A DNA stretch of 64,000 nucleotides from Streptomyces sp. SID8374. GTDB taxonomy: Bacteria > Actinomycetota > Actinomycetes > Streptomycetales > Streptomycetaceae. The position numbers and the translations under genes are program-made. Numbering within the stretch: the stretch's first letter is position 1; each line of letters opens with the position of its first letter. Positions 34,197 through 43,165 of the stretch are shown here, piece by piece. Under the pieces are notes generated by a model. It saw only the letters and a list, made by a program, of their open reading frames with translations. It made no database searches and was not told where the DNA came from. The stretch lies in the NCBI RefSeq assembly GCF_009865135.1, contig NZ_WWGH01000001.1:4526001-4590000 (forward strand). Reading direction: 5' to 3'.

Positions 34197-35351
34197 ATGG
34201 ACTTCCGGTTCACCGACGACGACCACACCTTCCGCACGCACGCCCGCACCTGGCTGGAGGCCCACCTCACCGACACCCCCACCCCCGACCCCCACGCGTG
34301 GGAACGCGAACTCGGCCAGGCGGGGTGGATCGGCATCGGCTGGCCGGAGGACGGCGGCGCGGGCTACGGCAACCGCCCCGCCCCCCTCACCCACCAAGTC
34401 ATCTGGGCCGAGGAGTACGCCCGCTCCACCGCCCCGCCCCGCCTCGGCCACATAGGCGAGAACCTCCTGGCCCCCACCCTCATCACGTACGGCACCGAGG
34501 AGCAGAGGCAACGCCACCTGCCCCCCATCGCCCGCGGCGAGACCTTCTGGTGCCAGGGGTACAGCGAGCCGGGCGCGGGGTCCGACCTCGCCGGCATCCG
34601 CACCACCGCCACCCCGGACACCACCGCCGGCGGCCACACCGTCACCGGCCAGAAGATCTGGACCTCCCTCGCGAAGGACGCCGACTGGTGCTTCGTCCTC
34701 GCCCGCACCGACCCCGGCTCCACCCGCCACCACGGCCTCTCCTTCCTCCTCGTCGAGATGGACCAGCCGGGGCGCATCGACGTACGGCCGATCCGCCAGA
34801 TGACCGGCACCAGCGAGTTCAACGAGGTCTTCTTCGACGGGGCCCGGGCCGCCGAGGTGGTCGGCGGCGAAGGCAACGGCTGGCAGGTCGCCATGGGCCT
34901 GCTCGCCCTGGAGCGCGGCGTCTCCACCCTCGCCCAACAGATCGGCTTCGCGCGGGAGTTGGACCAGGTGGTCGCTGCGGCCAGGGCGACCGGGGCCGCC
35001 GAGGACCCGGTCATCAGAGCCCGGCTCGTACGCCAGTGGGCCGACCTTGTCACCATGCGCCGCCACGCCCTCCGCACCCTCGGCACCACCGGCGACCCGG
35101 CCGCACCCAGCGTGGCCAAGCTCCTCTGGGGCGGCTGGCACCAGCGGCTCGGCGAACTGGCGGTGGAGGTGGGCGGCGAGGCGGGAGCCGTCGGCCCACG
35201 GCCTTGGTCGCCGACCCACCCGTACGAACTCACCACCGCACAGCACCTGTTCCTCTTCAGCCGGGCCGACACCATCTACGGCGGCTCCGACGAGATCCAG
35301 CGGAACATCATCGCCGAGCGGGTGCTCGGCCTACCGAGGGAGCCGAGATGA
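34197..35351 (+). CDS. Acyl-CoA dehydrogenase
   Basis: A 384-residue full-length acyl-CoA dehydrogenase with WCQGYSEPGAGSDLAGIR, GQKIWTSLAKDADWCFVLA, and the C-terminal DTIYGGSDEIQRNIIAERVLGLP. Opens with MDFRFTDDDHTFRTHART after ACAGGAGG. It overlaps the alcohol dehydrogenase gene by four bases. It is related to the protein at 28695 but more distant from it than a recent duplicate would be. Confidence 0.92.
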   Translation: MDFRFTDDDHTFRTHARTWLEAHLTDTPTPDPHAWERELGQAGWIGIGWPEDGGAGYGNRPAPLTHQVIWAEEYARSTAPPRLGHIGENLLAPTLITYGTEEQRQRHLPPIARGETFWCQGYSEPGAGSDLAGIRTTATPDTTAGGHTVTGQKIWTSLAKDADWCFVLARTDPGSTRHHGLSFLLVEMDQPGRIDVRPIRQMTGTSEFNEVFFDGARAAEVVGGEGNGWQVAMGLLALERGVSTLAQQIGFARELDQVVAAARATGAAEDPVIRARLVRQWADLVTMRRHALRTLGTTGDPAAPSVAKLLWGGWHQRLGELAVEVGGEAGAVGPRPWSPTHPYELTTAQHLFLFSRADTIYGGSDEIQRNIIAERVLGLPREPR

Positions 35352-36397
35352 GAGGCGTCGTCTTCGACGGCACACGGACCGAGGTCGTCGACGACCTGGA
35401 GATACGCGCCCCGGGCCCCGGCGAGCTGCTGGTGGCGGTGGCCGCCGCCGGTCTCTGCCACAGCGACCTGTCGGTGATCGACGGCACGATCCCCTTCCCC
35501 GTCCCCGTCGTGCTCGGACACGAGGGCGCGGGCGTGGTGGAGGCGGTCGGCCCTGGCGTCAGTCACGTACGGCCGGGTGATCACGTCGCGCTCTCGACCC
35601 TCGCCAACTGCGGGACCTGCGCCCAGTGCGACCGGGGCAGGCCCACGATGTGCCGACGGGCGATCGGCCGTCCGGGGCGCCCGTTCTCCCGAGGCGGCAA
35701 GGAACTCTTCCAGTTCGCCTCCAACTCGGCTTTCGCGGAACGTACGTTGGTACGCGCCGTCCAGGCCGTGAAGATCCCCGCCGACCTGCCCCTCACCTCC
35801 GCCGCCCTGATCGGCTGCGGGGTCCTCACCGGCGTCGGGGCCGTACTGAACCGGGCGAAGGTCGACCGGGGCGACACCGTCGTGGTCATCGGCACCGGCG
35901 GCATCGGCCTCAACGTGCTCCAAGGCGCCCGGCTGGCAGGCGCGCTCACCGTCGTCGCCGTCGACAGCAACCCGGCGAAGGAGGCGGTGGCCCGCCAGTT
36001 CGGCGCCACGCACTTTTTGACGAGCACCGACGGCGTACGGGGCATCCTCCCCGACGGGGCCGACCACGCCTTCGAGTGCGTCGGCCGCACCGAACTGATC
36101 CGCCAGGCGATCGACCTGCTGGACCGGCACGGCCAGGCGATCCTGCTCGGCGTCCCGGCGGCGGACGCCGAGGCGTCGTTCACCGTCTCTTCGATGTACC
36201 TGGACAAGTCCATCCTCGGCTGCCGCTACGGCTCCTCACGCCCGCAGCGGGACATCGCCCTGTACGCGGACCTGTACCGCGAGGGCCGCCTGCTCCTGGA
36301 CGAACTGGTCACCGAGACCTACCCCGTCGAGGACTTCGCCAAGGCCGCCGACGACGCCCACCACGGGCGGGTGGCGCGGGGGGTCCTGGTCTTCTGA
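35348..36397 (+). CDS. Zn-dependent alcohol dehydrogenase
   Basis: A 349-residue MDR-family enzyme. Catalytic zinc ligands sit in GLCHSDLS and LGHEGAGVVE; the structural zinc site is CGTCAQCDRGRPTMC with the full four-Cys spacing; NAD binding is VVIGTGGIGLNVLQGA. It is of the class III/AdhX-like group that oxidises primary alcohols or 3-hydroxyacyl derivatives. Its start overlaps the stop of the acyl-CoA dehydrogenase (ATGA). Confidence 0.93.
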   Translation: MRGVVFDGTRTEVVDDLEIRAPGPGELLVAVAAAGLCHSDLSVIDGTIPFPVPVVLGHEGAGVVEAVGPGVSHVRPGDHVALSTLANCGTCAQCDRGRPTMCRRAIGRPGRPFSRGGKELFQFASNSAFAERTLVRAVQAVKIPADLPLTSAALIGCGVLTGVGAVLNRAKVDRGDTVVVIGTGGIGLNVLQGARLAGALTVVAVDSNPAKEAVARQFGATHFLTSTDGVRGILPDGADHAFECVGRTELIRQAIDLLDRHGQAILLGVPAADAEASFTVSSMYLDKSILGCRYGSSRPQRDIALYADLYREGRLLLDELVTETYPVEDFAKAADDAHHGRVARGVLVF

Positions 36398-36417
36398 TCC
36401 CGCCGCCGGTCACCGGT

Positions 36418-37059
36418 TCAGCACGGGCGGTGGCCGCCGGCCCGCGCCTCGGCGGCCGTCTTCAGGTCGACCAGCCACGCATCCAGCCCTTGCTGGAGGA
36501 TCTCGGTCGCGAAGGGGACGTTCGCGTCGACCTGTTCCCCGGTGTGGGTCTCCTCGGTGCGCACCAGGACTCCGCCACGCACCTTCGTGAAGCTCCACAC
36601 GTGTACGCCGTCGATGTGCAGCCCTTCACCGACGGCGGGACCGGTCCAACGGATGCAGGAGTCGGGCTTCAGCTGCTTGACGGTGGATGTGATGTCCAGG
36701 CTGGTGGCGGGAGTCGCGGGGTTCGGCGGGATCGGGGTCGTCCACCGGAACGCCGAACCCGGGCGGAAGGGCCCGTGGTCCAGGCGGCCCACGCCCGTGA
36801 CGTGGGCCTGCCAGGCGGGCCACCGCTCCACGTCCGTCTGGAGCTTCCAGACGGTGCTCAGCGGCGCGTCGATGACCACCTCGGCCCGGGCCCGGACCGG
36901 GGCCTTGGCGTCAACGCCCTGGCCTTGGCAGGTGAGGGGCGCCCCGGGGCGCGGGGCGGTGGTGGCCGCTGCGGCGGGCGCGGCGGCGGTGGCGAGGACC
37001 CCGGCGACGACGAGCGGGACGGTGAAGAGGGCGGCGGTACGGGCACGGGCACGGGACAT
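36418..37059 (-). CDS. Exported SRPBCC (polyketide cyclase-like) protein
   Basis: A 213-residue protein with an N-terminal export signal (RARARTAALFTVPLVVAGVLATAAAPAAA read in parts, cleavage near residue 31). An SRPBCC/START-like fold follows: AEVVIDAPLSTVWKLQTDVE, RWPAWQAHV, then DGVHVWSFTKVRGG. Most relatives are cytoplasmic, so the signal peptide is notable. Starts at ATG 37059 and is divergent from a TetR gene. Confidence 0.85.
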   Translation of the reverse strand: MSRARARTAALFTVPLVVAGVLATAAAPAAAATTAPRPGAPLTCQGQGVDAKAPVRARAEVVIDAPLSTVWKLQTDVERWPAWQAHVTGVGRLDHGPFRPGSAFRWTTPIPPNPATPATSLDITSTVKQLKPDSCIRWTGPAVGEGLHIDGVHVWSFTKVRGGVLVRTEETHTGEQVDANVPFATEILQQGLDAWLVDLKTAAEARAGGHRPC

Positions 37060-37101
37060 GACGGCCTCCGTCGGCGAGCGTCGGTGAGTGCTTGGATCGT
37101 T

Positions 37102-37118
37102 CGTTATAAGTTGTAACG
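37102..37118. promoter_or_regulatory. Palindrome between SRPBCC and TetR genes
   Basis: CGTTA-N7-TAACG within CGTTCGTTATAAGTTGTAAC; the 149-bp divergent spacer is AT-rich. Likely operator of the adjacent TetR protein. Confidence 0.5.
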
Positions 37119-37207
37119 CAACGCGGGCTGAGGGGTCAACAGGTCTCGTGATACCGTCTAACGAAACTTTGAATAGGTAGCCCTGCGGCCGGAGAAGGTG
37201 GCACCCC

Positions 37208-37876
37208 ATGGCGAAGCCCGGCGCCGAGTCCGGCCGCAAGCCCGACGCCGCGACCCCGCGCGAGCGCTACCGCGCCCAGGTGCGTACGGAGATCAAGGAA
37301 CACGCCTGGGAGCAGATCGCCACGGCGGGCGCCTCCGCGCTCTCCCTCAACGCGATCGCCAAGCAGATGGGCGTGAGCGGCCCCGCGCTCTACCGCTACT
37401 TCGCCGGCCGGGACGAGCTGATCACCGAGCTCATCCGGGACGCGTACCGCAGCCTCGCCGACACCCTTCGTACGGCGGCCGCCGAAGGTGCCGACCTGTC
37501 AGGGCTGGCCCACGTGCTGCGCGGCTGGGCGCTGGAGGACCCGCACCGGTACTTCCTCCTCTACGGCACCCCGGTCCCCGGCTACCACGCGCCCGACGAC
37601 ACCACGGCCATCTCCTCCGAGATCATGGCGACCCTCCTCGACGCCTGCGTGCCGCTCACTCAGCAAGCCCAGGAGGCCCCGTTCGCCGCCCACCTGGCCA
37701 AGCACCGGGGGTGGGCCGGTGACCACCCCGCCCCGCCCGCCGCCCTGCACCTGGCCATGAGCTTCTGGACCCGGATGCACGGGGTCCTCTCCCTGGAGCT
37801 GGCGGGCCACTTCACCGGCATGCGCTTCGACCCGGAGCAGCTCTTCGCGGCGGAGCTGGAGAGCCTGCTGCCGTAA
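37208..37876 (+). CDS. TetR/AcrR-family transcriptional regulator
   Basis: A 222-residue regulator. The N-terminal helix-turn-helix (~25-75) reads ASALSLNAIAKQMGVSGPALYRYFAGRDELITEL; the C-terminal ligand domain resembles the TetR_C group with WALEDPHRYFLLYG. The divergent exported SRPBCC gene is its probable target. Its own promoter does not contain the CTGAC-N5-GTCAG motif, so it is not an obvious candidate for that regulon. Confidence 0.92.
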   Translation: MAKPGAESGRKPDAATPRERYRAQVRTEIKEHAWEQIATAGASALSLNAIAKQMGVSGPALYRYFAGRDELITELIRDAYRSLADTLRTAAAEGADLSGLAHVLRGWALEDPHRYFLLYGTPVPGYHAPDDTTAISSEIMATLLDACVPLTQQAQEAPFAAHLAKHRGWAGDHPAPPAALHLAMSFWTRMHGVLSLELAGHFTGMRFDPEQLFAAELESLLP

Positions 37877-37882
37877 CCCCCT

Positions 37883-38872
37883 CTACCGGGTGTCCGCCGA
37901 GGCCCGGAACGTGCGGCGGTACACCGTCGGCGGCACGCCCAGCGCCGCCTGGAGGTGCTGGCGTAGCGACGTCGGCGTGCCGAAGCCCGCGTCCCGGGCC
38001 ACCTGGTCGATCGACAGGTCCGAGGACTCCAGCAGATGGCGCGCCCGCTCCACCCGCTGCTGGGTCAGCCACTGGCCGGGGCTGATGCCCACCTCCTCCC
38101 GGAAACGGCGGGTGAACGTCCGTACGCTCATCGACTCCTGGCGGGCCATGTCCCGCAGCAGGATCGGCCGGTCCAGCCGCCCCAGCGCCCACGCGCGGGC
38201 CGCGGTGGTGGTCGCGAACTGCGGTTCGGGGACGGGGCGGTGGATGTACTGGGCCTGCCCGCCGTCCCGGTGCGGCGGGACGACCGTGCGCCGGGCGATC
38301 TCGTTGGCGACGGCCGACCCGTGGTCGCGGCGTACGAGGTGGAGGCAGAGGTCGATCCCGGCGGCGACCCCGGCCGAGGTGAGCACGTCCCCGTCGTCGA
38401 TGAACAGGACGTCCGGGTCGACGCGGACCTGCGGGAAGGTGCGCTGGAAGTGGTCGGCGGAGGACCAGTGCGTGGTGGCGGGGCGGCCGTCCAGGTAGCC
38501 GGCGGCGGCCAGGACGTAGCTGCCGGTGCAGATGGAGACCATGCGGGTGCCGGGCCGGATCAGGGCGAGAGCGGCGGCCAGCTCCTCGGTGAGCCTGCCC
38601 TCCTCGAAGACCGGGCCCAGTTCGTAGGAGGCGGGGATGACCACGGTGTCGGCCGTGGCGAGCGCCTCGGGGCCGTGCTCCACCAGGATCGCGTAGTCGG
38701 AGTCGGTCCGGACCGGCCCCGGCGGGCGGATGGAGCAGGTCACGACCTCGTACAGCTTCCCGCCCTTGTTGCCCGGTACGGGGTCCAGGGAGCGGCCGAA
38801 GATCCGGTGGGGGATGCCCAGCTCGAAGGGGAGCAGTCCGTCCAGGGCCAGGACGGCGACGCGGTGCGGCAT
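37883..38872 (-). CDS. GlxA-family regulator (DJ-1/PfpI plus AraC)
   Basis: A 329-residue regulator. An N-terminal DJ-1/PfpI-like domain (~1-175; elbow SICTGSYVLAAAG) is joined to a C-terminal AraC DNA-binding domain (~215-325) with MSVRTFTRRFREEVGISPGQ and RDAGFGTPTSLRQHLQ. Such proteins sense metabolites through the DJ-1 domain. It is divergent from an MFS transporter gene, its likely target; the 108-bp spacer contains CTGGTATAGACC and TGATACAG near-palindromic arms around CCATGG. Confidence 0.92.
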   Translation of the reverse strand: MPHRVAVLALDGLLPFELGIPHRIFGRSLDPVPGNKGGKLYEVVTCSIRPPGPVRTDSDYAILVEHGPEALATADTVVIPASYELGPVFEEGRLTEELAAALALIRPGTRMVSICTGSYVLAAAGYLDGRPATTHWSSADHFQRTFPQVRVDPDVLFIDDGDVLTSAGVAAGIDLCLHLVRRDHGSAVANEIARRTVVPPHRDGGQAQYIHRPVPEPQFATTTAARAWALGRLDRPILLRDMARQESMSVRTFTRRFREEVGISPGQWLTQQRVERARHLLESSDLSIDQVARDAGFGTPTSLRQHLQAALGVPPTVYRRTFRASADTR

Positions 38873-38980
38873 GGCGGGCCTCCTCGAAAGGCGTCGGCGG
38901 ACTCGGCGGAGCCCGCCCGGACGCTTACCGGCTGAAACTCACTGGCTGGTATAGACCATGGGCTGATACAGGTTAGCGAC

Positions 38981-40297
38981 GTGATGGAGAAGCCGACAGA
39001 GACCGCGTCCATTCCCGACGCCTCGCGTGACACCCGACCCCCGCCGCTCCCGCCCCTGCCCGTGTCCGCGACCGGCCTCGGCGGCGGTCCGGGCGGTTCC
39101 GGCGGGCTCTGGAACCGTAACTTCCGCTACTTCTTCGTGGCCCGTACGGTCGCGCTCTTCGGCGACGGCATGATCCCCGTCGCCCTCACCGCCGGGCTGC
39201 TGGGCGCGGGCCGCCCCGCCTCGTCGGTCGGGTTCGCGCTGGCCGCCTGGATGGGGCCGCTGGCGGTGTTCGTGCTGTTCGGCGGGGTGCTCGCGGACCG
39301 GTTCACCCCGCGCCGCATGATGATCATCGCCGATGCGCTGAGGCTGATCGGCGCCTCGGTGCTGGCCGTCACGTTCGCGCTGGGCAACCCGCCGCTCTGG
39401 TCGGTCTACGTCCTCAGCTCCGTCGCCGGAGTCGGCGCCGCGCTCTTCCAGCCCGGCGTCGCCTCGACCGTGCCCCGCGTCGCCACCGACGTCCAGCGCG
39501 CCAACGCCGTCCTGCGGGTCTCCGAGGCGCTGATGACCATGGCCGGGCCCGCCTTCGCGGGGGTGCTCGTGGGGCTGGCTAGCGCCGGGGCGGTCTACGC
39601 GGCGAACGCGGCCACCTTCGCGGTCTCCGGCGCCTGCCTCTTCCTGATGCGCCTGGCCCCCGCCCCGCACGACGACGCCGTACGCGGCACCTTCACCGCC
39701 GAACTCGTGGACGGCTGGCGGGAGTTCCGGGCCCGCTCCTGGCTCTGGGGCGTGATCGCCGTCTGGACCGTCTACGGCTTCGCGGTCCTCGGCCCGATGC
39801 TCCCGCTCACCGCCGTCCTGGTCACCCAGGAGCACGGCTCGGGGGCGTACGGCATGCTGATGGCGGTCAACGGGGCGGGCAGTGTCGTCGGCGGGCTCAT
39901 GGCCCTGCGGCTGCGGCCGTCCCACCCCCTCGCGGCCGGGGCGATCGCGCTGCCCTTGGTCGCGGTGAGCCTGGTGGTGCTGGCCCTCGGGATGCCGCTG
40001 CCGGTGCTGGCGGCGGGGCAGTTGCTGGCGGGGGCGGCGGCCGCCTTCTGGCTGGTGATGTGGTCCACGACGGTCCAGACGCATGTTCCGCCGGAGGCCC
40101 TGAACCGGCTGCACGCCTACGATGTGGCCGGTTCGCTCCTGATGGTCGCGGCGGGCCGCGCCCTGGCCGGCCCGGTGGCCGAGGCGGTCGGCGCACCGGA
40201 GCTGCTGGTGGCGGCGGCCGTGATCAACATGGGGGTGGTGGCGGTGCTGCTGATGGCCCGGCCGATCCGGCAGCTGAAGAGGATGGGGCTCGGGTGA
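38981..40297 (+). CDS. MFS transporter
   Basis: A 438-residue permease of the MFS_3/drug-efflux-like type with twelve predicted helices. A ~45-residue polar N-terminus is followed by FFVARTVALFGDGMIPVALT and, after TM2, the motif-A-like ADRFTPRRMMI. GTG 38981 or ATG 38984 can start it. Divergent from the GlxA-type regulator. Substrate unknown; the genus uses such proteins mostly for efflux. Confidence 0.9.
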   Translation: MMEKPTETASIPDASRDTRPPPLPPLPVSATGLGGGPGGSGGLWNRNFRYFFVARTVALFGDGMIPVALTAGLLGAGRPASSVGFALAAWMGPLAVFVLFGGVLADRFTPRRMMIIADALRLIGASVLAVTFALGNPPLWSVYVLSSVAGVGAALFQPGVASTVPRVATDVQRANAVLRVSEALMTMAGPAFAGVLVGLASAGAVYAANAATFAVSGACLFLMRLAPAPHDDAVRGTFTAELVDGWREFRARSWLWGVIAVWTVYGFAVLGPMLPLTAVLVTQEHGSGAYGMLMAVNGAGSVVGGLMALRLRPSHPLAAGAIALPLVAVSLVVLALGMPLPVLAAGQLLAGAAAAFWLVMWSTTVQTHVPPEALNRLHAYDVAGSLLMVAAGRALAGPVAEAVGAPELLVAAAVINMGVVAVLLMARPIRQLKRMGLG

Positions 40298-40421
40298 GGT
40301 CCACCGGACCACGGGTTCCTGTGTGGCTGGGGCTGGGGCTGCGAAAAGGTGGCCCGATCCCTGCGAACCATGTCCCTCCGGCCACTCGCGGGAAAATGAC
40401 CAGGCCAAGAAGCTGTTCCCC

Positions 40422-41747
40422 GTGACCGAGACCGTCGAAAGCGCCGCCCGGGACGACGACCGGAGGCCGCCGCAGCCGCCCGAGGCGGGCCGCCGTCGTC
40501 CCCGTATCCACCGGGCGTGGATCGTCGCCGCCGTCACCTTCGTGACGATCATCGGCGGTGCGGCCTTCAACTCCCTGCCCGGGCTGCTCATCGACCCGCT
40601 GCACACCGAATTCGGCTGGTCGCGGGGCGAGATCGGGCTCGCGGTCTCCATCGACATGGCGCTGTACGGCCTGACGGCGCCGTTCGCCGCCGCTCTGATG
40701 GACCGCTTCGGCATCCGCCGGGTCGTGGCGACCGCGCTGACCATGGTGGCCGCCGGGGCGCTCGCCAGCGTCTGGATGACGGCCTCCTGGCAGCTGATGA
40801 TCTACTGGGGCCTGCTCGTCGGCCTCGGCACCGGCTCCATGGCGCTGGCGTTCGCCGCCACCGTCACCAACCGCTGGTTCGTGGCCCGCAGGGGCCTGGT
40901 CACCGGCATCCTCACCGCCGCCGGGGCCTCCGGGCAGCTCATCTTCCTCCCGCTCTGTGCCTGGATCGTCGACGAGCACGGCTGGCGGCCCGCCTCCATC
41001 ACGGTCGCGCTCGCGGCCCTGGTCGTGGTCCCGTTCGTCTGGCTCCTGATGCGCGACCACCCGGCCGATGTGGGGCTCGCCCCGTACGGCGGTGTGTACG
41101 TGGCGAAGCCCGCCCCCGCCCCGGGTGCCGCGCGCCGCACGGTGAACGTGCTGTTCAAGGCGGCGCGTACCGGCCCGTTCTGGCTGCTGGCGGGTACGTT
41201 CGCGATCTGCGGGGCCTCCACCAACGGCCTGATCCGCACCCACTTCGTCCCCTCCGCCCACGACCACGGCATGCCGATCACGGCGGCCGCCTCGCTTCTC
41301 GCGGTGATCGGCATCTTCGACGTCGTCGGCACGATCTTCTCGGGCTGGCTCACCGACCGCTTCGACGCCCGCAAGCTGCTCGCCGTCTACTACGCGCTGC
41401 GCGGCATCTCGCTGCTCTTCCTGCCGATGCTGATGGCGCCCGATGTGCGGCCGCCGATGATCTTCTTCATCGTCTTCTACGGGTTGGACTGGGTCGCCAC
41501 GGTCCCGCCGACGCTGGCGCTCTGCCGGGAGCAGTACGGGGAGGACAGCGCGATCGTCTTCGGCTGGGTGCTGGCCTCGCACCAGGTGGGGGCGGCGGTG
41601 GTGGCGTTCCTCGGCGGGGTCGCGCGGGACGTCTTCGGCAGTTACGACGTGGTCTGGTACGCGTCGGGGGCGCTGTGCGCGGTCGCGGCGCTGATGGCGC
41701 TGGTGATCCGGCGGGCGAGGGCCGTTCCGGCACCTTCCGGCGGCTGA
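40422..41747 (+). CDS. MFS transporter (oxalate/formate antiporter or MCT-like)
   Basis: A 441-residue permease with twelve helices: RAWIVAAVTFVTIIGGAAFN, GWSRGEIGLAVSIDMALYGL, motif ALMDRFGIRRVV. This pattern belongs to the OFA/monocarboxylate-like MFS subgroup that moves small carboxylates. That would suit the surrounding carboxylic-acid catabolic genes. GTG 40422 chosen; the frame runs 33 codons further upstream without a ribosome site. Confidence 0.88.
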   Translation: MTETVESAARDDDRRPPQPPEAGRRRPRIHRAWIVAAVTFVTIIGGAAFNSLPGLLIDPLHTEFGWSRGEIGLAVSIDMALYGLTAPFAAALMDRFGIRRVVATALTMVAAGALASVWMTASWQLMIYWGLLVGLGTGSMALAFAATVTNRWFVARRGLVTGILTAAGASGQLIFLPLCAWIVDEHGWRPASITVALAALVVVPFVWLLMRDHPADVGLAPYGGVYVAKPAPAPGAARRTVNVLFKAARTGPFWLLAGTFAICGASTNGLIRTHFVPSAHDHGMPITAAASLLAVIGIFDVVGTIFSGWLTDRFDARKLLAVYYALRGISLLFLPMLMAPDVRPPMIFFIVFYGLDWVATVPPTLALCREQYGEDSAIVFGWVLASHQVGAAVVAFLGGVARDVFGSYDVVWYASGALCAVAALMALVIRRARAVPAPSGG

Positions 41748-41748
41748 A

Positions 41749-41792
41749 CCGAGGCCGGTGCGGGCCGCCGCGAACGGTCCCGGCGGCCTCGG
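41749..41792. terminator. Hairpin between convergent MFS and flavin reductase genes
   Basis: CCGAGGCCG ... CGGCCTCGG with an inner GCCGCCG/CGGCGG stem. Three copies of a GCGGCTGAACCG motif also lie at 41738-41850 around it. Confidence 0.45.
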
Positions 41793-41833
41793 CAGTCGTC
41801 GGCGGCTGAACCGGCCGCCCCCCGGGGAGGACG

Positions 41834-42454
41834 TCAGCGGCTGAACCGGCCGAACACCCCCCGGTGGAACAGCAGAGGCTCCCCCTCCTCCGCCGCCCCC
41901 AGCGCCTCCACCCGGCCCACCACGATGAGGTGGTCGCCGCCGGTGTGGACGGCGTGGACGCGGCAGTCGACCCAGGCCGGTACGGAGTCGAGGAGCGGGG
42001 ACCCGGTCGCCGGGGCGTCCGCGTACGCCACCCCCGCGAACTTGTCCGCCCCGCTCACCGCGAACCCCCGGCAGAGCGCGCCTTGTTCGGCCCCCAGGAT
42101 GTTGACGCAGAAGGCCCCGGCGCGGGCGATGCGCGGCCAGGTCGTCGACGTACGGGCGACCATGAAGGCGATCAGCGGCGGGTCCAGCGAGAGCGAGGCG
42201 AAGGACTGGCAGGCGAAGCCGGTCGGCCCGTCCGCGTCGTGCGCGGTGACGACGGTGACGCCGCTGGCGAAGTGGCCCAGGACGCGGCGGAATTCGGCCG
42301 GGTCGACGGGGAGCCGCTCGTCGTCCCGGACGGCCCTGAGGTCCGGCCGGGGCAGCGCCTCCAGAGGCGGCTGCGGCTGGTCTGCTGTTGTGGCGGCGCC
42401 GACGGACCTGAGGTACCGGACGGCGGTGGCGGCCATGCCTGCGTGTCCCATCAC
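41834..42454 (-). CDS. Flavin reductase family protein (HpaC-like)
   Basis: A 206-residue FMN-binding split-barrel protein: FRRVLGHFASGVTVVTAHD, GFACQSFASLSLDPPLIAFM, FCVNILGAEQ, and a C-terminal HLIVVGRVEAL. Such enzymes supply reduced flavin to two-component monooxygenases. No large monooxygenase component lies next to it. A CTGAC-N5-GTCAG site is 14 bp before the GTG start (ATG three bases later), tying it to the catabolic set. Confidence 0.9.
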   Translation of the reverse strand: MMGHAGMAATAVRYLRSVGAATTADQPQPPLEALPRPDLRAVRDDERLPVDPAEFRRVLGHFASGVTVVTAHDADGPTGFACQSFASLSLDPPLIAFMVARTSTTWPRIARAGAFCVNILGAEQGALCRGFAVSGADKFAGVAYADAPATGSPLLDSVPAWVDCRVHAVHTGGDHLIVVGRVEALGAAEEGEPLLFHRGVFGRFSR

Positions 42455-42467
42455 CCCGCCATTAGAG

Positions 42468-42482
42468 CTGACGCATCGTCAG
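42468..42482. promoter_or_regulatory. CTGAC-N5-GTCAG operator (flavin reductase gene)
   Basis: CTGACGCATCGTCAG, perfect arms, 14 bp before the start codon. Confidence 0.7.
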
Positions 42483-42519
42483 ATGTGAACCCGCAGGGGC
42501 CCCGCGTCCGCCGCCCGCT

Positions 42520-43104
42520 TCACGCCCCGGTGCGCCGCGCGTAATGGCGTTGGGCCTTCGCGCGGTTGCCGCAGCCGGCCATCGAACACCAGCGGCGGGT
42601 CCCGTTCTTGGAGATGTCGTAGAAGTGCAGGACGCAGGTGTGGTTGGCGCACGGGCGGATGCGGTCGGGCCGGTCGGCCACCAGATGGAGCCAGTTGTCG
42701 GCCGCGTACCAGGCGGGCCCCCAGGCCGGATCGTCCAGCTCCACCGCCGACTCCGGCAGCCCGTCGGGCCCCAGGGTGCGGCGGATGCGCCCGTGGGAGA
42801 GCACCTCGTTGAGCGCCGCCGCCGTGGCGGGTGCGGCGGCCTCCTGCCGGGTGGCGGCCGCGGCCAGTGCTTCGAGTGCCGTACGGGTCTCCAGCAGCCG
42901 GTCCAGGGTGGCGCGGCCGACGGGTGGGGCGAGGGGGGTCGTGTGGGTGCGTACCGGCTCGCTGTTCAGCCAGATCGCCAGGCCGCTCTCGGATTCCAGC
43001 AGGTCACGCGGGCCCTCCGCGTCGATCCAGCGAGTGTTGAGCAGATCCAGCGCGAGCGGTTCGCCGGTCAGCGGCCGGGGGTCGGGCCCGGGAGGGGTCG
43101 GCAC
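42520..43104 (-). CDS. ABATE/CGNR zinc-finger transcriptional regulator
   Basis: A 194-residue protein with the N-terminal ABATE domain (LALDLLNTRWIDAEGPRDLL) and a C-terminal CGNR zinc finger: IRPCANHTCVLHFYD and RRWCSMAGCGNRAKAQRHY, giving the four Cys. These act as DNA-binding regulators of neighbouring genes. It starts at GTG 43104 behind GGAAGGA and is divergent from a VOC-family gene, with two paired 30-bp elements between them. Confidence 0.9.
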   Translation of the reverse strand: MPTPPGPDPRPLTGEPLALDLLNTRWIDAEGPRDLLESESGLAIWLNSEPVRTHTTPLAPPVGRATLDRLLETRTALEALAAAATRQEAAAPATAAALNEVLSHGRIRRTLGPDGLPESAVELDDPAWGPAWYAADNWLHLVADRPDRIRPCANHTCVLHFYDISKNGTRRWCSMAGCGNRAKAQRHYARRTGA

Positions 43105-43165
43105 AGCTGTGGTCCTTCCGTCGCGAGGTGCGTCGGCGTCGTCTTCGTCGTCCGTCTCCCTCGAT

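Noticed and set aside
37208..37876. TetR protein as the regulator of the CTGAC-N5-GTCAG set
   Set aside because: Its own promoter contains a different palindrome (CGTTA-N7-TAACG) and none of the shared sites.
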